In this document: positions 45,511 through 57,800 of the stretch, one piece after another
Layout: each line of letters opens with the position of its first letter
How positions within the stretch are numbered: position 1 is the stretch's first letter
NCBI GenBank assembly: GCA_034770075.1
Contig: CM068377.1
Location: forward strand, 51,376,271-51,440,270
Length of the DNA: 64,000 nt
Direction of reading: 5' to 3'
Source of the DNA: Aralia elata
Lineage: Eukaryota > Streptophyta > Magnoliopsida > Apiales > Araliaceae
Translations under genes and position numbers: made by a program
Notes under the pieces: generated by a model
What the model saw: the letters and a program-made list of their open reading frames with translations, nothing else
Database searches by the model: none
Told to the model about the DNA's origin: nothing

Positions 45511-47640
45511 ATGCACTAGTGACAGAAACATATGTTATGATTATATTGGAGAAGAATTGTTTTTTGCGATAAATTTTGATATTATAAGCTCTTTATTTAA
45601 TTTGATTTTTGGCAGATTGCATGTCTAGTGGGTTCATAAGCTTGTGATTCTTGTCGTGCTTTGATTTTGAGAACTATGGCAGTCTTTACCCAAATGTATT
45701 ATATAATGAAAAAGAGTCTTCTTACATATATGAATAAATTTATGTCATAATAATTATATAGGATAAGTAACAATTAAGAATGATCATATCCTAATTTATT
45801 ATTTATATGTGCATACATGAGATAAGTAACAATTAAGAATGGTCCTATTATAATTTATTCTTTTTTATCGCTTAAAGTTTCATGTAATTATAAATTCAAC
45901 TTCGTCATAGATTTGTTGACATATAAATCAGATTTTTTTTTCTTAATAGGCCAACTTTATGATATAATTTGAAACTTTGGCAATGTGGTTTGATTGGTGG
46001 GAAATATAAAGAAATATCTACTTATTATCAACTTTAAATCTCTATGTGGTGGCCTATAGGTGCTCTACATGTGGTCAACTTGTGTAAATGTGGAATATCC
46101 GAACGCACATGATATTGTATCTAGGGTATCAAAATCTAGTGGTCAGTTGGAATTCTTACAAGGGGACAAAAATGTATTTGATTAGCATGAAATGAACTAG
46201 TTGGAGGATGCCCAGTTCCTCGAGAATGGACAGCTAAAAGAACGAGTTCTTAAGTTTATGGTTGCCAATTATGTGGAGCCAATTTCATATGACCTCGCAC
46301 ATCATTTTCATAACTTCATCCCCACTTGCAATCAGTCCCACGGGGAGAGAGCTCAGAAGAAATTGGGCACAGTGACTTGTGTTAGTGAGTTTTATTTTGA
46401 GTAGTAGTTAAGGAAAACGAAAGTTGGACGTTTTTTTAAAAAAAAATTAAAAATAAAGGCGCCAATTTTCGCTTCTGTTCCTCAAGACATAAAACTCACA
46501 AACACACCGTTAAGGTAGAGTTGGTTTGGCAAATCGGAGTTAGGTGGGAACTTAAATGAACCATGGAATGGTGGTTATCAAGTGGTGATGATTATAATTA
46601 GATGGTAAAATGAACAAAACAAGAGTGATTTAATCATGTACGTGTGTATTCACAGCTTGCAGTTTCATCCGGGGCGATTGCTTTCTTTGAGACCTACATA
46701 GCTCAGTTCACTAATATTGTCAGGTGAAAGGAAGGAAACTAATAACAATATGCATAGTTTATCTATCAGATATTATTATTGACCTAACAAACTGCATATT
46801 AATACTTGCGTTCCCAAACGTAATACTCTTACGTATCAGTACACTAATTCTAGTATACAAAAACATTTCTTTGTTGGTTTACCTATAATTGCACAATTAT
46901 CAATAAAATAACTTAGTATTGATGCTCAAACATCAATTATACTAAATAATTTATATAACAATCAACTTATTGATATAACTAAATATCTTCTACAAACAAA
47001 GTTCTACTGCATTTAGATTCTAAGAGAATTCCGAATTAGAAGCACTCATATAAAGCTACCCTAGCATACCGCGTTTTAGCCAATGTAGCATACCGCCTAC
47101 ATGTATCGGTTCTACAAATCAAAACAAACTATGTTCCATGTAAGACTTTTCTCTATAGGGCTTTCATCTTTGTGACAAAAGATTACAATTTGTTAAGTTA
47201 GGAGCCCCAAACGACCAGCAAAATTGTATGAGAAGTGGAAAATTTTGCTTGAAATTCAAGGATCTAAAATGAACTGATCTCAGGCGAAGTTGTTGAACAA
47301 ACCCCATACTCATTTACACTTGAATATTTGATTCGGGAAAAAAAAATTGTCGTTATCCTGTTCAAGCACTAACAGAGACTTGAAACTAGGGTTTCATTAC
47401 AACTCCAACAGGCTTAACTAGATTAGGCCAGAAAGCAAATAATAGTAATTATATGTTGCATTTACCAGACAACACTAATAATTACACAACCACCCTACTT
47501 TATCCCTATACCAACCCAAACCAAACTAGCGAGGCTACCAAGCAATTCAACCAGCATCAAGTTGATGAATTATCTTTGTAAACCAGTGGGCTTGGGGTGT
47601 CTCAACTTCAACGGCACTTCCCTTAAGCATTGGCATCAAT
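45511..47640. other. Intergenic, AT-rich
   Basis: No gene was recognised. A 67-codon plus-strand ORF at 46201-46404 (contains LKFMVANYVEPISYDLAHH) reads like protein but I cannot place it. A block at 47060-47105 (GCTACCCTAGCATACCGCG) recalls the TACG-rich block in the USP intron. Confidence 0.3.
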
Positions 47641-47778
47641 GCAATCTTGTAGGACACCTATCAAGACCTAAATTCATAAAGCTTCCTCTTCTTCTTGTTC
47701 AGTATGTTCCTCAACAGAATGAGATAGGCCATGCATAATATGCGGGCAAAAGGCTGAAAGAGCAAGAAATACCACTCA
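47641..47778 (-). other. Probable 3' UTR of the REN1-like gene
   Basis: Directly follows the stop at 47779-47781. It is AT-rich with no competing ORF. The poly(A) site was not determined. Confidence 0.35.
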
Positions 47779-48896
47779 TTATCTTGATAATGTTCTCGGA
47801 GTTGTTCGACCTTTGTCCACATTCGGGAAGCTTTCTGATTTTCCTCTTTCCAGATTTGGGACCGGTAGGCCATCTGATGTTCTTCCCCTGTCAATATTTT
47901 GGACAGATGAGCCTTCTGTTGCTGCCCCTTTATGCGAGTTCTGGACAAACTGGTCTGATCCTCTGCCTTTTTCTGATGAATAACTCTCAGAATTTTGAAT
48001 AGGTTGACCTGGAGTCCGCCCTTTGTCAAAATTTTGGATCTCAGATGCTATTTGAGTACGCCTTTCTTTCAAAAAGTTGAGTCGATTTGTTAGCTTTGAG
48101 AGTGCAGAAGAATTAGCAGTGGCTCCCTGTCATTCAACGCAAGTTCTTTAACCAATTTTCAAACTTGAGGAGCAATAATGTAGAATGTCTAAATTGACAT
48201 AAAAAACACTTAAACAGAATAAGATCTGAAATGCACAAAGCTTTCCCTTAATATATGTGTGCATGTAGTCCCATCTCAGCCCAAAACCCCAACTCGTGTT
48301 TCTCGCTGTAGCAGTAATTTAGGTACTGTCAATTCTGGAAACCCTAATATGTAATGATACAAATGGTAAAATGTGACAGGTAAAACAGTTATTTCCTTCA
48401 AGTTTCACGGTAATTGGGAACTGCTAGAAGATATGATTGCCATAATTGTAGTTAATCTCATCCCATAATTAGTGTGTACACATTGATGTAAATTAGGAAT
48501 TTCCATAACTGTAAATTAGGAAGTTGTTATACTTGTGTATATAAACCAATGTAATTGAGAGGAAATGAATTAAGAAAGAATTATAAACCTAAACTCTGAG
48601 TATTCCTTTCTACATGGTATCAGAGCTTGGTCCTTATTTTTCAGAAGAAAAAAAAAAACTGTTCATCAGTGTTGTTCATCAGCACTGTTCATCGGCTCTG
48701 TTATTAGTACTGAGATTCCCACCGCTTCTTTAGCATAAATTCTAGTTCAAATATGCAATTAGTCTAGATAAAAAGCATTAAATAAAGTATAATAAGTACA
48801 TGTCTATGTCTGTAAAAATAGTACTCCACCCATATTACAATGATTAGAATTTCATTTCCTTTTGGGTACGTGGATCTGAATGGTACATGCACAAAA

Positions 48897-48944
<48 letters not shown>

Positions 48945-51791
48945 CAATCTTTCCTTTTCGAGGATATCAGTACTATTGATTTGATTAATTGTCACAATCC
49001 ACAAAGAGCCAAAGGACGCATTTGATTCCTATTCGTCTACTATTATACATATTCATGTGTGTGTATATATAGATGAAATTTGACACTTTAAACAATTGAA
49101 ACTTAGAAAAATTATGTCAACATTATAATGTAAATATTGAGAAAATATTTTACTCAGTACTATATAGTGTTGGGATACTCCTCGAATCTTAGTCCGAGAA
49201 GGAATCTTATTTTAAGTAGGAATATTTTTTTGAAAAGTGTCCTGTTTTTAATAAGTATATTGATTATATATAAGAGTCCTAATTAGATTAGGTAAAGGAG
49301 AGTTGTGAATATTATATAAATAGAGTATTCTATTCGGTTATTGAATAGAATACTCTATTCAAAATCATGTAGTATACTAAGAGTTGAGAGAGGGCGTGAG
49401 TGGGTGGGGTTTGTTTGATAGAGAGGTTTTTTGCAGCTTTTATATTCCGCAAAAAAGTTATAATATTGGAGAGAGGGTTTTGTAACTTTTATTTCGTGCA
49501 AAAATTTGTACCGTGAAAATTATAATATATTGAAGTTGGGTTGTGAAATAGGTCATTAAGGACTGAACCACATTGAATATTGTATTATCTCTTTATTTTA
49601 TTGTTTGATTCCCAATACATGGGACACCTAAAAGGGTCGCATATACAACCCACCACACATCATCAATAACTGAAGTCCTTTACTTGGAAAAATAGAAATA
49701 GAAATAAAAAACTCAAATTCTTCTTTTCCTTCTAAATTCTACCAAATTAATTCGACTAATTGACAGATTTGTGGCTCTCGTTTAATGGATTAATTATTAC
49801 CAAGAAATTTTATACTCAAATGTGTAAAATGATCTTATGCAGCTTTAACAATTTTTTTGTGGCCAGCTGATGATATGAATCATATCATATTGTAGTAAAA
49901 CTTTTACTTTCCACAATACTTGAAATCAAGTAAAACACTGTGCAAGGCCAATAACTTGGATAGTTATATATGAACAGCCTACAATGTTGTGATTGATTGA
50001 CATTCCCCCCCCCCCCCCCACACCTTTTTAATAAGATGATTGATTGAATTAGTTGCATAATGAAAAAATAAAACAAGGTTTTTGTTATGTGTTTCTCGAA
50101 TTCTTGTTCGAAATCTAACTTTTGACCTGGGCAGAATTATTTTGTGCGGCGACCAGAAGGAAAGAAAGATAAGGTTTAGTGGTGATAGCGGAGGACTGAG
50201 GCCGAGTTGTATTATTTGGGCCCATTATGTTTTTAGCCCGGCTAATATATGTTACTATAGCTGGTTCCAGTATTCTTTACTTCTTAGTGTATAGCCGTTT
50301 TTGATAGAGATTCACATCTTGAATTCTTCACACTTTGATATAGTGATATTTTCTGTTTCTGGCCCGTGGTTTTTCCCGATTTGGGTTTTCTACGTAAATC
50401 TTGTGTTCTTGTCTTTATTTTCCGTCGTTGATTTTCTGTGCTTGTCATAGTTTGTTCTAACAGTTTCAATATGGGAAAACATTAACCACATAGTAAAATT
50501 TCTCTACACTCCTACAGTCGGAATAATAATTGAACCAGGGGTAACATCAATGCCAAAAGTAAAGTACCTTATTCCTAGGCGACTTGTCAAAAGTACGTTT
50601 AGTACTTGTAGCTTCCAAATCCTTCTGGTTATCTTTCCTGTGTGCAAGTTGAGGTGTGAATAGGCATATACGAAAATTCTGAGAAGCAGAACTAAAAGCA
50701 GACAACTGTCAAAAGTTGACAACAATACAGCCATTGAAAAAAACCAATAGGCTTTCCCCTCTTTACAAATTTAACTGAGCACAATTATATAACAAGGCAT
50801 CTTAATCTTACCAGAAACTGAAATTGCACATGAAATAAAATTAATGGATTCCAAAGAGGATTTGGGACAAGGGAGAGAGACAAACAGACGGACAAAGGGT
50901 TACCAGGGAACTCTTACTGCCTTGTGTTCCGCGTACTAGGTACACACATTCCAAAATCGTGATACGAGAACTATATACCTTGTGCATTCCACTATAGGTA
51001 ATGTTCCTCGTACCCAGTTGATCAATGTTACTTGTAACCATGGGACAAACACAAAGGAATAAATAATGGGGAAAAGAATTACAGTTTTTCTTGATGATTT
51101 GAACTTTGTTCTGGCAGATTGTTGGGATCATGCATGAGATCAGAATTTTGTTCACGCTGTTGATTAAGCTGTAATGTGAGATCATCAGCCGTCTGCTTCA
51201 AATTGATGACATCTGCCTCCACTAGAGCAATATTTTCAAGGATTGCCTTTATCTATAAACATCTACAAGTTAATTTAGTGATAAATCAAACTTAAGTACT
51301 AGTGATTGTGAGAGAAACTGACCTTTCCATCTATAGAGAAGGAGACAGGAATGGTATCTTGACACATTTTAAGTCCAGCTTCCAATGCTAACCTCAACTC
51401 TCTTTCCTTCTGCAATTGTTCCTGTAGTCTTGCCACCTAACAATACAAGCCTATAGTCAATCTAAGTCATTTTTGTAAAGTTTAGAGGTAGATTCCAACA
51501 ACAACAAAAAAATGCAAAATCGAGGGTAACTTCAACATATTTACATAAAATTGAACGGCAAAAGCATTCGGTTTAAAGATTATCACTAAAATCAAACATG
51601 GTGTTGCAGGCTACATCATATAACAAATTTGTAGAGGAAATTTCACTCGGTTCTTCAACAAGTTTAGTTAAAAAATACTTGTGCAGAATCTAGCCTAGTG
51701 TAATAATTGTTAGAAACAGAACATGTGCCATAGCATTTGCACATACAAACCACAGGGACGGACGCAGGATTTATGCCTACTGGGAACTTTG

Positions 51792-51830
<39 letters not shown>

Positions 51831-54800
51831 GCCGGATCAGGTCCGGACTCCCGGACCTGATAAAATCCGGACCCAAATTTTTTTTATTTTTTTTTCGTTT
51901 TTTTTTTCAAAACAACTAATAAAAAATGTATAGTTATTTTTTGTACTGAAAAAATTTGTTAATACAATGTTTTGGGTATGATTTGGATACACTGTTTGTT
52001 ATATGTATCCAAATCATACCCAAAACATTGTATTAACAAATTTTTTCAGTACCAAAAATAACTATACATTTTTTATTAGTTGTTTTGAAAAAAAAAACGA
52101 AAAAAAAATAAAAAAAATTTGGGGTCCGGATTTTATCAGGTCCGGGAGTCCGGACCTGATCCTGGGCGTGTATATATATATATATATATAACAAAAAGTA
52201 TAATAAGTTAATATAAATCTAACATGTATAATATAGTGATAATTGTATAATTGTATGTCAAACACAGTGACGTAAAACTATGAAAAGATTGTAAATCACT
52301 ATATATATAGTGGAGACCAAACCTATATAAAGTGGGCAAACTCATTCTCATGTGGGTAAAAGGACCTATGGATATTGGACAAAATATAAACCTAGTGGGG
52401 ACCCATGGACAAAATGTGTATAAACCAAAGAAGAAGAAAAACAGCTAATAGGGGCAATGGCCCCCACTCGACCCCCCCAGGTCCCTGCATAACCATATGC
52501 AATCATATTATCATATGTTGATCATGGTGGAAATAGTTCTGAATCCGGAAGGAAAAAAGAAGAAGAACCAATGTTGAAATATTTAATAATAGGTTAACTA
52601 AGTCTCAAAATTTGTCTAAGCTAAATGTATCTGATATTTAGAAGATATAAACTTGAGTTTCTGATCATCTAAAGAAGTAGATCTCTCTTGTGTAATAATA
52701 TGAGAATAAGAGGAAAAAAATTTCTTAGAAATTGAGTGGAGTTACCCTCCTATCTAGCACATACATCTTGCTCAAGAGCTAGACGTCTTTCACTCAAAAC
52801 ATTCTTGTGTTTCTCCAAATTTTCTTGTAGAATTGCATTTCCTTTAGCCTGTAATGAGAAAAGATGAAATTAATTAAATTAGACATACAGTTGAAAGAAA
52901 TCAAATAGTTGAAAGTATATACCTCCTCTGCAATCCTACTTTGTAAGTCAGTTTTGGTTACCTCCAGCCTATCAATTTCAAACCTAATAAAAGGTCAAAT
53001 ACCAGATAAGTTGGCAAATACAGTCATTTAAAATTTTCAAAGCAATAATTGTGGAAGGAGTTTCAAATACATTCTAGAGCAAGATACAACATCCTAGATC
53101 GGAATATGAACACATGTTAATGAAGTAGAAAGCATAGGATGCAGATTGCTCATTGCTGAATCCTAGATTCGAAAGGCAACTAGCTAAACTTCAGTTTCCC
53201 AATTCTATACTTCCATAGAAAACCGATCAGGCTATGTTAGGACAACATACATTTTTCAGATTTCCATATAACTCTGGGAACAACAATCCCCAATATATAA
53301 CTAGTAATTATTTTTTTAACTCTTTTTGTTTTTTGCTGAACCAAATATATGTAGTATAATTTACAATATACACAACTAACCAATATAGGCCACTAACTTT
53401 CAAGGATATCAAAAGGAAAATGATATATATTGCGAATGTTTATGTGAATTTTTTTGATTGTCAGTTACGTGGACAAGTATTAGTGGTAACTCTTTTGGAG
53501 AGATGTGTAATAAGTGAGACCCTCTTATAATTCTAGCCACTCCCATGTATTGACATGTTTTGCAATTGTAATTCGGCACAAATTTATCGCAATACATAGC
53601 ATGACTCGTATCAAAATCATAATCCTAGAAGAATATCAGCACGTGATTAAAATACTTGACAAATGCATTCACGGAAAAAATACTGACAGCAAATGCATTT
53701 GCATAGAATACTTATACAACAAACGACCAAGCAAAAATAAATAACGAAAAGAATAAACGGTCTCAATGCGTGAAAACGTCAGGCCCAGCTAGGATACTGA
53801 CCAAAAATAGAGATATAAACAGAGATAGAATGAGAAAATTAGAGAGAATTTTGGGAGGAAGGATAGAAAACTCAGTAATTCCTACTGAGTTCGTAAGAGA
53901 GAAGAGAGAAATAGAGAAAATAAGGAGAAAGCTTAAACAAGCTTCTCTTCATTTCATTAATTCACTTAAGTCATAATGCTTGGAGAATAATTCTTAGATA
54001 CAAGTATTTTTAGAGAGAGAATGATGAAAAGTAAAGCTACTAACCTACACTACTCTTCTTATCCTTCACTCAAATATAACAAACTACCCCATGTGCTCAC
54101 ATGGTCACTCAAAATGTACTACCTACTAGAATATACTAATTATTCCTTTGTTGTCCAAAATACCCTCTGCCTGACATTCCCTCCTCCTTAAAAGCATCCA
54201 TGTCCTCATGGATATTGCTGATTTTCTGCTTTCCAGTCTTGGTAGCTCTCACCACCTTTCCAGTGTCAAAAACAAAACTCAGGAACTTATTTAGTTGAAT
54301 CTTCCCATAGCAATTCTTTGAAACTGTTGTCTTATCATATTCCTCAGTATCAAAAGTTAACACCAACAACTTCATATTTTGATTTAGTGTAACTTCTCCG
54401 TTACAAAAGATTGTCTCAGTATTATCTTTAGCATGCCTTGAGTTCTTGAATTTCTTTTCCTTCAAATACAGCCACCATTGATACTTGGTGGTCTCTAGCT
54501 GACTTGTAATACTTTCTCTTTGATATACAACTACAACCGTCACATTTCCAAAATGATCCAACCTTTCTTGAATTGTGAAGTAGGACAAACAACCCTGTAT
54601 TATTTTTCTATGAGCATCAATGCACACCAATAAACAGATGTTAATTCAAAAGCAAGATTAATGCTCTTGGCTACCATAGCCCAACCACAGCTATTTGAAA
54701 AAACAATTGAAACATCATTTTTGTAATTTTTTTCATTCATCAAGGAATTCTCTTCAAGTATAGTGCCTAGCAGATTGATCGCAACCAGCTTACTTATTAA

Positions 54801-57800
54801 GATCCTAACAGCACCAATGTTAGTAGGACTTAGAATAGACCATGGTTGTTGTCCAACTCCATTGATATGGGTCTGTTAGCTTTAGAGAATTTCTAATGAA
54901 GAAGGTTGAGTTTAGCTTCTGCATCACATTTTCCGTTGTTTGATCAACTTCCCTTGCAAATGAACTCTCAAACTGAAAGTTTCTGGAAGTGTATTCCATT
55001 TTTATCTCTCCAAGGAATAGGCCTGGTAACCCCATCCTCTTTGAACTGTAAATTCTGACATACTGCATCAATACTGCTCCACCAAAATGATGCTAGCCAT
55101 AAAAGGAAGGACCCTAGTCCCATGAGTGTGTATTCATGTTCCCCAATAAAGAGATTGGCCTGTAAGAATCCTGGAGTTTTCTTGCATTTTGGTTGATGTT
55201 TGGAGAGAATGGGAACTGTATTTGTGAATCCTTTCCTCTTTAGAACAAACTTGTCCTTAAGGTAAGCTATAGTCTTATCAAATGATACCTCATTGGTTGC
55301 ATTATCGGCTTGTGAGAAATCTCTCAATATATACTAGTTAGTGACATACTTTCCTCTATCCAAAGTATTCTCAAGTACCATCACAAGATGTTGTTCATCA
55401 ATTATTGTGATTCCTTTCTTCAAAGCGTCTGCACATTCTGCTTGTTCATCATATAAAGGACTGCCTTCATATTCATCATCAGCACAAGTTGTTTCTTCAT
55501 CATAAATTGGACAGTTATAATTTTCAGCCTCCTTATCTTTAGTAGCTGTTATGAAGCATTGAGATGTCTTACAGTTGTGCTCCACATCATGGCTTTCAGC
55601 ATAGTAACAACAAAGTCTTTTGTATGCAATGAGGGATCTAGGAACTAAAGTAGAAACATAAGGAAATAGGTTGTACTCAAGGTAGGGGGGAAATTTTAGT
55701 GTACTAGTTTCCTCCAAATGTGAGTTTTGCATAGAGGTTTTGACCATATCTCTCCAAGGTTCAAGCGATACAAACCAGACATTTTTGGACTGTTTTGGAT
55801 GGCAAACATCACCTAGGGTGAATCCCTTTTTCTCAAAAAGTTCTATATAAATCTTTGGACCTTGTGGAGCTGAAATATAGGTGATTCTGTCGTCACTTTC
55901 TGGACTGATTTGCATCATGTGAGGCTGGTTTGACAGCTCCCTTACCAAGGAATCTTTTTGTTATTGTTCAGGAAGTGTTAACACTCCCTTTAGCATCATG
56001 AATCCTTGCTCCACTTCAGGATTATGGTCAAACAAAGGGACTTCATTATACCAAAACTCTTCTTCAGATTCTGGTTGTGTAGCACATTGCTGAATGTTGT
56101 CAATGAACTCTGCCTTTTCATCAAAGCAATGATTCCCTTCATATTGTGGTGGTTCATCATAGGTGGGTGGATCATCATAATATGGAGCCTCCTCATTCTC
56201 AACATAATCATCATATATAGGGGCTCCTTCACAATTTGCTTCTTCACATTCCTTGATCCAGTTTCTAGCATTATCATCTTCAGTGAATGATGGTAACACA
56301 AGCTTGTGATGCTTGAGTTCCTTTTTCTTCTCATTTTCTTCACCAAAGTTGTTCCTCCTACTCCATTGGACATCATCTTCTTCATTTGTTCTGGCCCTTA
56401 ACTTCTCAGCATGGCTGAGATTTCTAAACAATCTCTTGTTTCCTCTATATCCCATGTGAACTGGCATCTTGCCCTTCCTTTTATCACCAATAGGTTAACA
56501 AAACACTTCTTATATTCTGAATCTTTCTATTCATACCACACAAGAAATAATCCATTTTTTCATCAATAAGCTGCAACTTCTCATGGGTACAATCTCTATA
56601 ACTCAAAAAATCTTGTTTAAGCATTTGGTTGAACACTTGGTGTGCAGGTCCAGCCATGTTTCTCAGAGTTTCAGAATGAAATGAATCACAGGACAATTGT
56701 GATATCGGGTTTGAAAATTAATCCCAAGCAGTAGCAATACTACTTGAGTGAGAGTAAATGAGCTTGAGTGGTTTTTAAGTAAGAAATGGATTGAAACAAA
56801 CCATAGTTGTCATGGCGTCGTCATGGTGCGTCCTGGCACTAGAGAAGAACAAGGCAACGCCTTGGACGTCGAGCCGCCGCCCGCCGAGGCTTACACCTTG
56901 GTAGTTGGCCCAAGTTAAGTGATTAAGTCATTTTGTACCTGTGACTCATCATAACCCATGGACTAGCTACATGGTGTAATTTTTATTATTTATTAGACTT
57001 GTAATGTGTGATGATTGTTGACTTGGTTGATCCTTTATTCTCTATGTAGTGTTTGTTAACTTGTTCTACTAGTTTTCAATGTCAAGTGTTTTATTTTTGA
57101 ATTTTAATTGTGAAGTATTCATATAATTGTGTTTTTAATTGTATTCCATAGTGTTAGTTATTATGTTTTGAGTTTTAATATATATAAAATTTTATTGTCG
57201 AATATGCTTTTGAAGTAAAACAAATAATGTATAAATTGTATATTGTTAACGACTTGTCGCCACATAGACACCATGACGGGCGCCTTATCGCCTAGGCGTC
57301 CTGGCGGTCAACTATCGCTGCGCCTTGCCGTGGCGCCGTGACAACTATGAAACAAACTGAGTATCCGAGGCAAAACAAGTTTTAAATTCAACTAGCTACA
57401 ACTTAGTTGAATTTTAAAGAGTAACTGAGCACACAAAACAAGCACAAGCACCAAGAGATCAAAATTTAGCTTAAACACCAATTACCACAGTAGTAATGAG
57501 TACTCTCACTAAAATTATGGCTGAAACTGTTTGTATATGGACTGAAAAATTAACTAAGGACTGGATTTTGATGTTTTTTGGTTTTTGATTGTTTGTAAAG
57601 ACACTAAATATGCTAAACAAAGTAAATTGAGTCTTCTAAACACAAACAATTGTAGATCAAACAAAATTAAACCATAGAATTTGGTAATTTTTGCGGACAG
57701 AGATGAACAAGCATTATATGGATTGAAATATGTTTGGGTGATGTTAATAATGAGATATATGGTATGGGCTATCTATGCGTGACTGAAACGAGTGAGTTAG

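Noticed and set aside
46201..46404. 67-codon ORF that reads like a protein
   Set aside because: No recognisable family, no neighbouring exons with splice sites and no second line of support; listed only as spacer content.
51664..52265. ORFs rich in YIYIYI and SGLPDLIKSG on both strands
   Set aside because: Produced by the TA microsatellite and by the two arms of the fold-back MITE.
55996..56385. Met/Ile-rich ORF overlapping element F ORF
   Set aside because: Out-of-frame shadow of the acidic PxYD frame; composition shows no domain.
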